Below, piece after piece: positions 11,584 through 20,913 of a stretch of DNA of 64,000 nt. The stretch is taken from contig NZ_CP034867.1 of NCBI RefSeq assembly GCF_005080965.1, positions 496,001 to 560,000 of the forward strand. The letters run 5' to 3'. A program made the position numbers and the translations under genes. Source of the DNA: Buchnera aphidicola (Macrosiphum gaurae) (GTDB lineage Bacteria > Pseudomonadota > Gammaproteobacteria > Enterobacterales > Enterobacteriaceae). Every line of letters begins with the position of its first letter. The first letter of the stretch is position 1. Below the pieces are notes generated by a model. The model saw only the letters and a list, made by a program, of their open reading frames with translations, did not search any database and had not been told where the DNA came from.

Positions 11584-12060
11584 ATGAATACAATTCAAGC
11601 AGGAATTACAGCTAAAAACGCATCTATTGCTATAATTATTTCTCGATTTAATGAATTTATTAATCATAATTTATTATCAGGAGCATTAGATGCTTTACAA
11701 AGAGTAGGACAAGTAAATAAAGATAATATTTTAAAGATATATGTTCCTGGAACATATGAAATACCAACTGTTGCAAGTCATATTGCAAGTTCTAGTAAAT
11801 ATGATGCTATTATTGCTATAGGGACAATAATAAAAGGTAATACTGATCATTTTAAATATATTGCTAGTGATACTAGTAGTAGTCTTTCAAGAATTAGTAC
11901 TCAATATTTTTTACCAATTACATTGGCAATATTAATAACAAAAAACATTGAACAATCAATTGAAAGATCTGGTACAAAAATGGGAAACAAAGGTTCTGAA
12001 GCTGCCTTAGCTGCATTAGAAATGATTAATGTTATGAAAAAATTGAAAAAAGTAATATAA
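11584..12060 (+). CDS. ribH: 6,7-dimethyl-8-ribityllumazine synthase
   Basis: This enzyme condenses the RibD-pathway product 5-amino-6-ribitylaminouracil with dihydroxybutanone phosphate, the penultimate step of riboflavin synthesis. It has 158 residues, the same size as E. coli RibH (called ribE in older annotations). Visible motifs are ISRFNEFI, VPGTYEIP, AIGTIIKGNTDHF, with the catalytic His region, and the ending GNKGSEAALAALEM. It lies in a cofactor cluster with thiL and ribD, but the order differs from E. coli ribD-ribH-nusB-thiL. Confidence 0.97.
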   Translation: MNTIQAGITAKNASIAIIISRFNEFINHNLLSGALDALQRVGQVNKDNILKIYVPGTYEIPTVASHIASSSKYDAIIAIGTIIKGNTDHFKYIASDTSSSLSRISTQYFLPITLAILITKNIEQSIERSGTKMGNKGSEAALAALEMINVMKKLKKVI

Positions 12061-12108
12061 TATTAAATATTTTTATTGAACATCTATTGTAAAATTTAAC
12101 TGTAAAAA

Positions 12109-13080
12109 ATGAAATATACTGAATTTGAAATTATTTCTCAATATTTTCAACGAAATCAAAAAAAAGATTGTAATGAAATCAAGGGAATTGGCGATGATAG
12201 TGCCTTAATAAAAATACCACGGAATAATGTTCTTGCAATTAGCACTGACACACTAGTTGAATGCACTCATTTTTTAAGAAATATATCTCCTCAAGATTTA
12301 GCGTATAAAACAGTAGCAGTCAATCTTAGCGATCTTGCTGCAATGGGTGCTGTTCCAAAATGGACAACATTATCTATTACCATGCCTAAATCCGATAGTT
12401 TATGGTTGGAAAAATTTAGCACTAGCTTTTTCAATATATTAAATAAATATAATGTACGATTAATCGGAGGTGATACAAACTGCGGCCCATTAAGTATTAC
12501 ATTGAGCGTTTTTGGACTATTAAAAAAAAACAATGCATTATTAAGAAGTAATGCCAAGATAGGAGATTTAATTTATGTAACTGGAACTCTTGGAGAAAGT
12601 GCGGCTGGTTTATTTGTACTTAAAAGAAAACTACTTATAAAAAATTTAAATATACGAAATTATCTAATTAAAAAACATCTTAATCCTATTCCTAGAGTTT
12701 TAGAAGGTATAGCTCTTGGCAAAATTGCTAACTCAGCTATTGATATATCAGATGGATTGATTTCTGATTTGGGTCATATATTAAATAACAGTCAATGTGG
12801 AGCAAATATTAATTTAAATAAAATACCTATTTCGAAAATTTTAACTAATTACTTTAAATCTAAACATTACTTGGATTGGGCATTAAATATAGGAGAAGAT
12901 TATGAATTATGTTTTACTATCTCAAAAAAAAATATTAAAAAACTCAATTTAATGAAAAAAAATTTTTTAATTAATTTTACATGTATTGGACATGTTACAC
13001 CTATCGAGCAAGGTTTTAATTTATTTTACAATAAAAAGAAAATTATTTTCAAAAAAAAAGGTTTTAATCATTTCAATTAA
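12109..13080 (+). CDS. thiL: Thiamine-monophosphate kinase ThiL
   Basis: ThiL phosphorylates thiamine monophosphate to the active cofactor thiamine diphosphate. The 323 residues match E. coli (325). The PurM/ThiL fold is shown by GIGDDSAL near the N terminus, the STDTLVECTHF metal and ATP site, NLSDLAAMGAVPKW, GGDTNCGP, and DISDGLISDLGH in the C-terminal domain. It lies between ribH and the split ribD on the same strand with gaps of about 40-50 bases, so the genes may share a transcript. Confidence 0.96.
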   Translation: MKYTEFEIISQYFQRNQKKDCNEIKGIGDDSALIKIPRNNVLAISTDTLVECTHFLRNISPQDLAYKTVAVNLSDLAAMGAVPKWTTLSITMPKSDSLWLEKFSTSFFNILNKYNVRLIGGDTNCGPLSITLSVFGLLKKNNALLRSNAKIGDLIYVTGTLGESAAGLFVLKRKLLIKNLNIRNYLIKKHLNPIPRVLEGIALGKIANSAIDISDGLISDLGHILNNSQCGANINLNKIPISKILTNYFKSKHYLDWALNIGEDYELCFTISKKNIKKLNLMKKNFLINFTCIGHVTPIEQGFNLFYNKKKIIFKKKGFNHFN

Positions 13081-13119
13081 AAAAAATTTTTTAACAAATA
13101 AAAAATATGCTGGTTAAAC

Positions 13120-13563
13120 ATGAATGATATATTTTATATGAAAAGAGCAATAGAACTTAGCAAGTTAAGTGAATTTACTACAGCACCTAATCCTAATGTA
13201 GGATGTGTAATTGTAAAAAATAATATTATTGTTGGAGAAGGATGGCATGAAAAACCAGGAAAAAATCATGCAGAAATTAACGCATTAATTATGGCTGGTA
13301 AAAAAGCAAGGGGAGGCACAGCTTATATAACACTAGAACCATGTAATTATTTTGGTAAAACACCTCCATGCTGCAACGCACTTATTGAAGCTGGAATTAA
13401 TCGTGTTATAATTTCTAATATAGATCCTAATCCCAAAGTTTCTGGAAATGGAGCTTTATATTTGAAAAAATATGGGGTTTTTGTAAAAATAGGTTTATTA
13501 GCAGAAGAGTCAAAAAAAAATAATAAAGGATTTTTTAAAAGAATGAAAACTGGTTTGCCATGA
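13120..13563 (+). CDS. ribD1: RibD deaminase half: diaminohydroxyphosphoribosylaminopyrimidine deaminase
   Basis: This 147-residue protein is the zinc-dependent deaminase domain of RibD. It shows NPNVGCVIV, the HAEINAL zinc motif and TLEPCNYFGKTPPCC with the zinc cysteines. It ends ...FFKRMKTGLP at TGA (13561-13563), precisely where E. coli RibD continues into its reductase domain. The next frame downstream is the same phase, so the stop sits inside what was one gene. To my recollection other Buchnera also have separate ribD1 and ribD2 entries, so the split is likely old. The deaminase itself looks complete. Confidence 0.93.
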   Translation: MNDIFYMKRAIELSKLSEFTTAPNPNVGCVIVKNNIIVGEGWHEKPGKNHAEINALIMAGKKARGGTAYITLEPCNYFGKTPPCCNALIEAGINRVIISNIDPNPKVSGNGALYLKKYGVFVKIGLLAEESKKNNKGFFKRMKTGLP

Positions 13564-13605
13564 ATACAACTTAAACTTGCTATATCAATAGATGGAAGAA
13601 TTGCT

Positions 13606-14229
13606 ATGAAAAATGGTAACAGCAAGTGGATTACTTCAAAATATGCCCGTCAAGATGTTCAAAAGTTTCGAGCAAAAAGCTCAGTTATTATGAGCAGTAG
13701 CTCTACTATTTTAAGTGATAATCCTTTATTAAATGTGCGATATCAGGAATTTGATGAAAAAACACTATCTATTTTCCCTAAAAAAATATTTCAGCATCCT
13801 ATAAGAGTAATTCTAGACAGTAAAAATCGTATTAAACCATCACATAACATTATTAAAACAAAAGGAAAAGTTTGGTTAATACGATTAAAATCTGATAAAA
13901 ATATATGGCCTATAAATACTAAACAAATTATAGTAAAATCAGATAATAAAAAAATTGATATATTATCGCTTTTTAAATTTTTAGGAAAGTCAGAAATTAA
14001 CAATGTTTGGATAGAAGCAGGAAGCATTTTATCAGGTTTTTTATTAGATTCATATTTAATAGATGAATTAATCATATATATGGCACCTAAAATACTAGGA
14101 CAAGAAGGTATACCATTGTGTACTATTTATAAAAAATTAAAAATATCAAATGCTCTTCAATTTAAATTTCAAGATATTTGCCAAATAGGTCCTGATATAA
14201 GATTAATTTTATTTCCTAAAAAAACATAA
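13606..14229 (+). CDS. ribD2: RibD reductase half: 5-amino-6-(5-phosphoribosylamino)uracil reductase
   Basis: This is the NADPH-dependent reductase domain of RibD, 207 residues from the first ATG. WIEAGS...SGFLLD and the C-terminal APKILG match E. coli RibD. The 14 codons between the upstream TGA (13561) and this ATG encode [14 protein letters not shown], a conserved beta strand and the SxDGR segment, so a start at the ATG would lose conserved residues. GGAAG at 13594-13598 could act as its ribosome-binding site. Alternatives are initiation at ATA 13564 or readthrough of the TGA. Confidence 0.88.
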   Translation: MKNGNSKWITSKYARQDVQKFRAKSSVIMSSSSTILSDNPLLNVRYQEFDEKTLSIFPKKIFQHPIRVILDSKNRIKPSHNIIKTKGKVWLIRLKSDKNIWPINTKQIIVKSDNKKIDILSLFKFLGKSEINNVWIEAGSILSGFLLDSYLIDELIIYMAPKILGQEGIPLCTIYKKLKISNALQFKFQDICQIGPDIRLILFPKKT

Positions 14230-14261
14230 AAAATACACGAAAAATAAGAGAAATTTTACTT

Positions 14262-14693
14262 ATGAAGCCATCTTCTCGAAGAAAAGCACGAGCATGTGCT
14301 TTACAAATGCTATATTCTTGGGAAATATCTCATAACAACATTAAAGAAAGTGCTATTGAATTTTTAAAAGAAAAAAATACAAACAATATTGATATGGCAT
14401 ACTTTTATGAGTTAATTATTGGTATTACATGTAAATGTGAAGATATAGACAATTTAATGAAACCTTACTTGTTTAGGTCTCTAAAAGAATTAGGACATAT
14501 TGAACGAGCAATTCTTAGAATTTCATTCTATGAATTACATAAAAGAAATGATATACCTTATAAGGTATCTATTAACGAAGGTATTGAATTAGCTAAATTG
14601 TTTGGTTCTGAAGATAGTCACAAATTCATCAATGGAGTTTTAGATAAAGCGGCATTTAAAATGGGATATAATAAAAAAGTTATTATCACATAA
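14262..14693 (+). CDS. nusB: Transcription antitermination factor NusB
   Basis: NusB binds boxA RNA with NusE (S10) and supports antitermination of rRNA transcription. The all-helical protein has 143 residues (E. coli 139). [16 protein letters not shown] at the N terminus, with its arginine-rich RNA-binding start, and [11 protein letters not shown]...FINGVLDKA near the C terminus are typical. The gene follows ribD2 by 32 bases, a linkage also seen in E. coli, and converges with dxs. Confidence 0.96.
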   Translation: MKPSSRRKARACALQMLYSWEISHNNIKESAIEFLKEKNTNNIDMAYFYELIIGITCKCEDIDNLMKPYLFRSLKELGHIERAILRISFYELHKRNDIPYKVSINEGIELAKLFGSEDSHKFINGVLDKAAFKMGYNKKVIIT

Positions 14694-14728
14694 TTATATA
14701 ATAAAAAAACATTTTTATATTATATAAT
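14693..14728. terminator. AT-only inverted repeat between convergent nusB and dxs
   Basis: Arms ATTATATAAT at 14693-14702 and 14719-14728 can form a hairpin of ten or more A-T pairs. It starts at the last base of the nusB stop codon and lies 20 bases beyond the dxs stop. It has no G-C pairs, so its strength as a terminator is doubtful; position between converging genes is the main support. Confidence 0.35.
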
Positions 14729-14748
14729 TTATATGAATGTTTTCTATG

Positions 14749-16530
14749 TTATTGTGCTAACCAATAAAATATTTGTTTATGAATACCTTCTTCGTCTAAT
14801 TGATAATCATGTCTAATTTCTTCTTGAGTACCCTGGGGAATAAACGTGTCCGGTAATCCAATATTTAAAACTGGTAAAAAAATCTTTTTTATCATAATAA
14901 ATTCATTTACAGAACTTCCTGCCCCACCAGAAATTACACCTTCTTCGAGAGTAATAAAAAATTTATGTTTAGAAGATAATTTTAAAATCATATTTTTATC
15001 TAAAGGCTTAACAAAACGCATATCAACTAATGTTGCATCTAAATTATTTGCTGCAAAAAAAGCGTTTTGTAATAAAGTGCCAAAATTTAAAATAGCTATT
15101 TTTTTTCCTGTTCTCTTTATTATAGACTTTCCCAATGGTATACTGTGCATAGGCATTAATAATGCACCAACACCATGACCCTTAGGATATCTTACTACAC
15201 TAGGACCTTTATTATGCATGTAACCAGTATAAAGCATTTGACGGCACTCATTTTCATTACTAGGTGTCATAATAACAATTCCAGGAATGCATCTTAAATA
15301 AGCTAAATCAAAAATCCCTTGATGAGTCTGACCATCATCTCCAACAATACCTCCTCTATCAACAGCAAATAAAACAGAAAGTTTTTGCAATGCTACATCA
15401 TGTATAAGTTGATCATAAGCTCGTTGTAAAAAAGTTGAATAAATAGAAACAACTGGTTTATAACCACCAATTGCAAGACCTGCAGCAAAAGTAACTGCAT
15501 GTTGTTCGGCAATAGCAACATCAAAGTATTGTTTTGGAAAAAGACGAGAAAATTTTACCATTCCAGAACCTTCACACATTGCAGGTGTAATAGCTATTAA
15601 TTTTTTATCAAATGTAGCTATTTCGCATAACCAAGAACCAAATACATCTGAATAAGTGAGAGATTTTGAAACTGATGAATTATACGAAGATATTGAATGC
15701 CATTTAATAGGGTTTAACTCGGCTGGAAGATAACCTTTTCCTTTTTTAGTTATAAGATGTAATAAATAAGTGCCTTTTTTATTTTTTATTTTTTGCAATA
15801 TGTTAATGATAGAAAAAATATTGTGCCCATCAAATGGTCCTAAATATTTAAATCCTAAATTAGAAAATATTGAATTAAAAGAAACGCAATTATTTTCAAT
15901 TTTTTTATTTTTTTTGATATTGATGATTTTTCTTAAAATTTTTAAATGCTTGTTAAGAACTCCTACACTTTGTGAAATAGACATTTGATTATCATTTAAT
16001 ATAACTAATAAATCAGGTTTTATTTCTCCAGCATGATTCATAGCTTCAAATGCCATACCTGCAGTTATTGCACCATCACCAATAATACAAATTGTTTGTC
16101 TATTTCTGCCTTCTTTTTGAGCTGCAATAGACATTCCTAAACCTGCAGAAATTGAAGTAGAAGAATGACCAACACTTAAAGCATCATATTCACTTTCTTC
16201 CCGGCAAGGAAACGAATGTAATCCATTTTTTTTCCTGATACTATTAATTTTCTTACTTCTTCCTGTTAATATTTTATGCGGATATGCTTGATGTCCTGTA
16301 TCCCATAATAAATTATCAAAGGGGGTGTTATAAACATAATGGAGTGCTACAGTAATTTCTACTACACCTAATCCAGAAGCAAAGTGTCCTTTAGAAACAG
16401 TAACTACATCTGATAAATATTTACGTAATTCAAAACATAATTGTGGTAATTTTTCTATAGGTAAAAGACGTAAATTTTCTACTGAATTAGCAAAAGATAA
16501 AATTGGATATTTTTCAGAATTCAAATTCAT
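14749..16530 (-). CDS. dxs: 1-deoxy-D-xylulose-5-phosphate synthase Dxs
   Basis: Dxs is the thiamine-diphosphate enzyme that joins pyruvate and glyceraldehyde phosphate to start the MEP isoprenoid pathway. [31 protein letters not shown] (cofactor binding), [15 protein letters not shown] (catalytic Glu), [15 protein letters not shown] and [11 protein letters not shown] are all present. The ATG at 16530 has a GAG motif six bases upstream and leaves 19 bases to ispA, giving 593 residues (E. coli 620). A TTG at 16557 would overlap ispA by eight bases and is less likely. It forms an operon with ispA. Confidence 0.95.
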   Translation of the reverse strand: MNLNSEKYPILSFANSVENLRLLPIEKLPQLCFELRKYLSDVVTVSKGHFASGLGVVEITVALHYVYNTPFDNLLWDTGHQAYPHKILTGRSKKINSIRKKNGLHSFPCREESEYDALSVGHSSTSISAGLGMSIAAQKEGRNRQTICIIGDGAITAGMAFEAMNHAGEIKPDLLVILNDNQMSISQSVGVLNKHLKILRKIINIKKNKKIENNCVSFNSIFSNLGFKYLGPFDGHNIFSIINILQKIKNKKGTYLLHLITKKGKGYLPAELNPIKWHSISSYNSSVSKSLTYSDVFGSWLCEIATFDKKLIAITPAMCEGSGMVKFSRLFPKQYFDVAIAEQHAVTFAAGLAIGGYKPVVSIYSTFLQRAYDQLIHDVALQKLSVLFAVDRGGIVGDDGQTHQGIFDLAYLRCIPGIVIMTPSNENECRQMLYTGYMHNKGPSVVRYPKGHGVGALLMPMHSIPLGKSIIKRTGKKIAILNFGTLLQNAFFAANNLDATLVDMRFVKPLDKNMILKLSSKHKFFITLEEGVISGGAGSSVNEFIMIKKIFLPVLNIGLPDTFIPQGTQEEIRHDYQLDEEGIHKQIFYWLAQ

Positions 16531-16549
16531 TAGATGCTCATTATTAAAT

Positions 16550-17434
16550 TTATTCAATACGTTTAATTATAAATTTTGTTAGTTTTTTTAGTGTTTTAGT
16601 GTTAAATTTTTTTTTTAAACTATGCAATGCTAAAAATGATTTTTGATATAATTGTTTTATTTTTTTTTTCGACTCATCTAGTCCTATTATTGATGGATAA
16701 GTATTTTTTTTTATTATTTTATTATTTTTTATTTTTTCTTTATCTTTTTCAAAATCTAAAATATCATCTTGAATTTGAAATGCCAAACCAAGAGAAATAG
16801 AAAATGCATCTAACATTGATAATACAGATCTAGAAGAATGGTTAGAAGATAAAAATACTAAACGTACAGCAGAACGCATTAAATAAGCAGTTTTATAAAA
16901 ATTAATAGTTTCTAATCTAGATAAGTTTATTTCTTCTATTTCTGCTTCTAAATCTAATTTTTGACCTATGCACATTCCAGATGAACCAATAGAATTAGAT
17001 AATTCAGAAATCATTTTTATACGTTTAAAATTAGAGACATTTGGCATAAAATTTTCTGATAAAACATTAAATGCAAGACTTTGCAAAGCATCACCAGCAA
17101 GTAAAGAAGTACTCTCACCATATTTTATATGACAAGAACTTTTTCCTCTTCTAAAATTATCATCGTCCATACACGGCAAATCATCATGTATTAAAGAATA
17201 TGAATGAATAAATTCAATAGAAGCAGATATAACATCTAATGTAATTATATTTACTTTTAAAACTTCTCCAGTAGCATAAACTAAAGATGAACGCAATCTT
17301 TTACTTCCGGAAAATACACTATATTTCATTGCTTTTAAAAGATTAGATTCTTGAAAAGGCAACTGATTTAATATATGAAATAATTTTTTATCGATACGAT
17401 TTTTATATATCTTGTATAAATGAAAAAAATTCAT
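16550..17434 (-). CDS. ispA: Farnesyl diphosphate synthase IspA
   Basis: IspA condenses isopentenyl diphosphate with dimethylallyl and geranyl diphosphates. It has 294 residues (E. coli 299). SGSKRLR near the N terminus, the first Asp-rich motif in [15 protein letters not shown] and the second in [13 protein letters not shown] are intact, as is the [13 protein letters not shown] segment. It lies just upstream of dxs on the same strand, as in E. coli. Likely products feed ubiquinone, undecaprenyl carriers and the farnesyl group that CyoE adds to heme. Confidence 0.96.
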   Translation of the reverse strand: MNFFHLYKIYKNRIDKKLFHILNQLPFQESNLLKAMKYSVFSGSKRLRSSLVYATGEVLKVNIITLDVISASIEFIHSYSLIHDDLPCMDDDNFRRGKSSCHIKYGESTSLLAGDALQSLAFNVLSENFMPNVSNFKRIKMISELSNSIGSSGMCIGQKLDLEAEIEEINLSRLETINFYKTAYLMRSAVRLVFLSSNHSSRSVLSMLDAFSISLGLAFQIQDDILDFEKDKEKIKNNKIIKKNTYPSIIGLDESKKKIKQLYQKSFLALHSLKKKFNTKTLKKLTKFIIKRIE

Positions 17435-17514
17435 ATTCGAATACCTAAAAAATAAAGATTCAATTTTTTTGTAAAATAATTATCTATTATTTATGGAAGT
17501 TAATTATACTATCA

Positions 17515-18675
17515 TTACTTCTTACAAAAAAAACTAAAAATTAACCACAAAAAAATAATAAAAATTTCAAATGAAAAAATTTTTGAAGAATTTAAAAACT
17601 CACATAACCAACCACTAATCATGCCACCAAAAAAAATACCCAAAAACTGACTAGTAGAATAAATACTCATTATACTACCTTTATGATTCTTTAATAATTG
17701 TTTGCTAAGATATGAAGGAAGAAAAACTTCAAGAAAATTAAAAGATATAAAAAATATCTGTAAGGAAATTATCAAAAATAATAAATCATTTTGTGCTTCT
17801 AGAAAGATAACTTCTGAACACAAAACAAATAAAATACAAATTTCAATAATGTTTTCTAAAATATGTTTACATTTACAGTAAAATAAAAATAAGAATAAAA
17901 TAAAAAAAGAAATCAATATAGTACCTAAATATATTTTCCAATGATTATTTAAAGAAAATCCAGACATTTCAAACTTATTAGGAACGATCATAAAATTAAT
18001 CATTAATAAGAAATGTAAAAAAAATATACCTAAATAAGATCTAAAAAATTTTTTATTTAAAACAAACTTTAATGTTTCAATATATGAACAACATGTATAT
18101 TTTTCTGGTAATATATTTTTTTTCGAATAAGGAATAAAAAAATAAACAACCATTATACAAATGATAGATAAAAATGCAGATACCCAAAATATTGAAAAAA
18201 ATCCAAAAAATTGAACAATTATAGGTCCAGAAACCATAGAAATTAAAAAAGAAAGAGCAAAACTTATGCCTATAGCAGCAATAGATTTAACACGATTTTC
18301 TTCTCGAATTAAATCAGATAGACAAGCCATACATACACCAGATATAGCTCCTGAACCCTGTAAAAATCTACCAATTATTAATCCCCAAATTGAATGCATA
18401 TTAGCTGATATAATATTTCCAATAAAAAACATAAAAAGACCTAATATAATTATTTTTTTACGACCAAATTTATCAGATAAAACTCCAAATGGAATTTGAA
18501 AAATTACTTGAGCAATACCATATATCCCCATTGAAAAACCAATTAAAAATTTATTTCCTCCATCTAGAAGCATCCCATATTTACTTAAAATAGGAATAAT
18601 CATAAACATTCCTAACATGCGTAACAGAAAAATTATACAAAAACTTAATGTAACTTGTAATTCTGAAAAGTTCAT
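17515..18675 (-). CDS. yajR: Major facilitator superfamily transporter YajR
   Basis: This inner-membrane protein has about twelve hydrophobic segments and the motif-A-like loop FGVLSDKFGRKKI. The N-terminal stretch RMLGMFMIIPIL...IGIYGIAQVIFQIPFG and LQGSGAISG match E. coli YajR. It has 386 residues against 454 in E. coli; the missing part corresponds to YajR's soluble C-terminal domain. The substrate is unknown. Its position next to cyoE is the E. coli order. It is divergent from tusE. Confidence 0.9.
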   Translation of the reverse strand: MNFSELQVTLSFCIIFLLRMLGMFMIIPILSKYGMLLDGGNKFLIGFSMGIYGIAQVIFQIPFGVLSDKFGRKKIIILGLFMFFIGNIISANMHSIWGLIIGRFLQGSGAISGVCMACLSDLIREENRVKSIAAIGISFALSFLISMVSGPIIVQFFGFFSIFWVSAFLSIICIMVVYFFIPYSKKNILPEKYTCCSYIETLKFVLNKKFFRSYLGIFFLHFLLMINFMIVPNKFEMSGFSLNNHWKIYLGTILISFFILFLFLFYCKCKHILENIIEICILFVLCSEVIFLEAQNDLLFLIISLQIFFISFNFLEVFLPSYLSKQLLKNHKGSIMSIYSTSQFLGIFFGGMISGWLCEFLNSSKIFSFEIFIIFLWLIFSFFCKK

Positions 18676-18739
18676 TTTATAATTCTCTAAATTTAATATT
18701 TTTAAAAACTTATTTAAGTTAAACTATATTTATTAAAAG

Positions 18740-19084
18740 ATGAATACTAATAATAAAATATTATATACATATGAAAAAGTTGAAAAAGATTCAGAGGGAT
18801 ATTTAATAAAAACTAAAGATTGGAATATAATATTAGCAGAAGAAATTGCAAAAAAAGAAAATATTGATCTGAGTCCTGATCACTGGAAAGTAATTATCTT
18901 TGTACGAAAATTTTATTTTAAATTTAATATAACACCTTCGATGAGAATGTTAATTAAAAGTATCAAAAAAGAAATGGGAGAATCTAAAAGTAACAGTATT
19001 TATTTGTTTAAACTTTTTCCTCAAGGACCTGCTCAACAAGCAAGCAAAATTGCTGGAGTACCTAAACCAGATAAATGCTTATAA
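18740..19084 (+). CDS. tusE: Sulfur relay protein TusE
   Basis: TusE, a DsrC-family protein, accepts persulfide sulfur from TusBCD and passes it to MnmA for 2-thiolation of tRNA wobble uridine. The 114 residues match E. coli TusE (109) throughout: DSEGYL, LSPDHWKVI, PSMRML, YLFKLFPQGPAQQASKIAG. The penultimate residue is the invariant sulfur-carrying Cys (PDKCL). The N terminus is a few residues longer than in E. coli. It converges with cyoE. Confidence 0.95.
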   Translation: MNTNNKILYTYEKVEKDSEGYLIKTKDWNIILAEEIAKKENIDLSPDHWKVIIFVRKFYFKFNITPSMRMLIKSIKKEMGESKSNSIYLFKLFPQGPAQQASKIAGVPKPDKCL

Positions 19085-19094
19085 ATTAAAAAAT

Positions 19095-19952
19095 TTAAAA
19101 GAAAACATCTATTGATATCAATAGATTAAATACAACAATAACTATTATTGAATAATAAAATAATTGACTCGCATTATTTCTGCTATTATTTTGTTTAATA
19201 TCAGAATAAGATAAAAATAACCAATAAAAATTTACAATCAAAAATAAAAATAAAAAATTACTACTTAAATAACCTAAAAATGTTAACAATGCACTAAAAA
19301 AAATAAAAATAAGAATATAAAAAAAAATATGTTTTTTTGTTATAGCAATACCTTTTACTACAGCAAAAACAGGAATTTTAGCTTTTTTGTAATCTTCTAA
19401 TCTCATGATAGAAATAGCATAAAAATGAGACATTTGCCAAAATATCAAAATAACAAATAGCAAAATACAACATATATCAATAGAATTTGAAGCTGCTGTA
19501 TAACCAATAGCAGATGGTGTAGAACCTGAAAAACTTCCAATAAATGTCGAATAAATTGATCTTCTTTTATACAAATAAGAATACAAAATAACATAAATGA
19601 AAAAACCAAAAACAGATAAAATCATAGATAAAAAATTTACTAAAAAAGTTAATATCAATATACCTGAAATACCCAAAAAAATAGCAAAAATTAATACAGA
19701 TTGAATAGAAAGCAATTTTTTTGACAATACTCTGTTACTTGTACGCTTCATTTTTCTATCTATATCACAATCAATTAAATTGTTAAATACACAAGCTGAG
19801 GCAATAATTAAAGACGCACCTAAAATAGTATATAAAAATAAAAAAAAATCAAAAACGAGATTTCTAGATGCGAATAAAAAGCTACCTATAATTAAAATAA
19901 TATTTCCAATAATAATACCGGGTTTAACAATCTCTAGATAATTTTTAAACAT
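19095..19952 (-). CDS. cyoE: Protoheme IX farnesyltransferase (heme O synthase) CyoE
   Basis: CyoE adds a farnesyl group to protoheme to make heme O for cytochrome bo. It is a 285-residue polytopic UbiA-family protein (E. coli 296). The first Asp-rich motif [15 protein letters not shown] and the second region YxYKRRS are typical, followed by the [12 protein letters not shown] loop. It is the last gene of the cyoABCDE operon, 26 bases after cyoD. Confidence 0.95.
   Translation of the reverse strand: MFKNYLEIVKPGIIIGNIILIIGSFLFASRNLVFDFFLFLYTILGASLIIASACVFNNLIDCDIDRKMKRTSNRVLSKKLLSIQSVLIFAIFLGISGILILTFLVNFLSMILSVFGFFIYVILYSYLYKRRSIYSTFIGSFSGSTPSAIGYTAASNSIDICCILLFVILIFWQMSHFYAISIMRLEDYKKAKIPVFAVVKGIAITKKHIFFYILIFIFFSALLTFLGYLSSNFLFLFLIVNFYWLFLSYSDIKQNNSRNNASQLFYYSIIVIVVFNLLISIDVFF
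19108..19125 (+). terminator. Palindromic hairpin at the end of tusE
   Basis: TCTATTG at 19108-19114 and CAATAGA at 19119-19125 form a perfect seven-pair stem with the loop ATAT, 24 bases after the tusE stop. It lies inside the 3' end of cyoE on the other strand. No U run follows on the plus strand, so terminator function is only suggested by position. Confidence 0.3.
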
Positions 19953-19978
19953 ATAAATAGTATATCTTTTATTAAATT

Positions 19979-20296
19979 TTACATCATATGATGATTTAAG
20001 TTATACATAATCCATATAGAACCAAACACAATAATAAGTATTATTATTATAACAAATAATAAAGTTATAAGATTCCACCTTTCTTTTTCAGAAAAATCTA
20101 AATGTAAAAAATATATGAAATGAATGACAATTTGAATAACAGCACAACATAAAAAAACAATATAATTAATTTTACTACAAAAAAATTTTTCCATGACTAA
20201 TATAAATGGAACTATAGTTAATACTAAAGAAAATAAAAAACCTAAAAAATAAGATTTAGTTTCTTTATTCATATTTAATTTAATAAAATTTTGCAT
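19979..20296 (-). CDS. cyoD: Cytochrome bo ubiquinol oxidase subunit IV CyoD
   Basis: CyoD is the small accessory subunit that helps assembly of the bo oxidase. The ATG at 20296 overlaps the cyoC stop by one base (TAATG), which fits translational coupling and gives 105 residues (E. coli 109). An upstream in-frame ATG at 20362 lies inside cyoC and adds residues without homology. Three membrane segments are visible, and [13 protein letters not shown] at the C terminus matches E. coli closely. Confidence 0.93.
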   Translation of the reverse strand: MQNFIKLNMNKETKSYFLGFLFSLVLTIVPFILVMEKFFCSKINYIVFLCCAVIQIVIHFIYFLHLDFSEKERWNLITLLFVIIIILIIVFGSIWIMYNLNHHMM

Positions 20297-20913
20297 TAAA
20301 TAGCTCCGTTTAAATAAACAAAAGTAAAAATACAAATCCATATAATATCTAAAAAATGCCAAAAAATACTAAGACATAAAATTCGAGTACGAATAGGATA
20401 AGTTAAACCCAGTTTTTTTATTTGATAAATAATTGATAATATCAAAATCAAACCGAAAAAAATATGAACTCCATGAGTAGCAATAAGAGTAAAGAAAATA
20501 GAAAAAAAAGCATTTCTATCAGGACCAAAACCTTTCATAATAAGTTCATAAAACTCATTTATTTCCATAAATAAAAAAATAAAACCTAAACAAAAAGTAA
20601 TCATTAAATATAAACAAATCATTTTTTTATGTTTTTGATTCATTGCAATAACAATGAATCCACAAGATAGAGAACTTAATAACAATATAAATGTTTCTAA
20701 TAAAACAGAAGATAAATTAAAAATTTCGTTACTAATTAAATTAATTGATACATTTGAAGAAACAATAGCGTAAACAGCGAAAAGAACTGCAAAAATAATG
20801 CAATCGCTCATCAAATATATCCATAAACCAAATAGTTTATTAGCTTCTGCTTTTGTATCATGAACTTTTTCGATAGTATTCAATTTCATATTATTTATTT
20901 TATTTTCTATCAT
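20296..20913 (-). CDS. cyoC: Cytochrome bo ubiquinol oxidase subunit III CyoC
   Basis: CyoC is the five-helix subunit III of the quinol oxidase. It has 205 residues (E. coli 204) with [32 protein letters not shown] and [12 protein letters not shown] all conserved. It overlaps cyoB by four bases (ATGA) and cyoD by one, so the operon is tightly coupled. Confidence 0.95.
   Translation of the reverse strand: MIENKINNMKLNTIEKVHDTKAEANKLFGLWIYLMSDCIIFAVLFAVYAIVSSNVSINLISNEIFNLSSVLLETFILLLSSLSCGFIVIAMNQKHKKMICLYLMITFCLGFIFLFMEINEFYELIMKGFGPDRNAFFSIFFTLIATHGVHIFFGLILILSIIYQIKKLGLTYPIRTRILCLSIFWHFLDIIWICIFTFVYLNGAI

Noticed and set aside
14693..14728. Treating the nusB-dxs inverted repeat as a strong bidirectional terminator
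   Set aside because: It contains no G-C pair, so it is listed only with low confidence.
16531..16557. Longer dxs start at the TTG at 16557
   Set aside because: It overlaps ispA, lacks a ribosome-binding site and adds residues without homology; the ATG at 16530 has a GAG motif.
20297..20362. Longer CyoD starting at 20362
   Set aside because: The added residues are encoded inside cyoC in another frame; the TAATG junction at 20296 is the natural coupled start.
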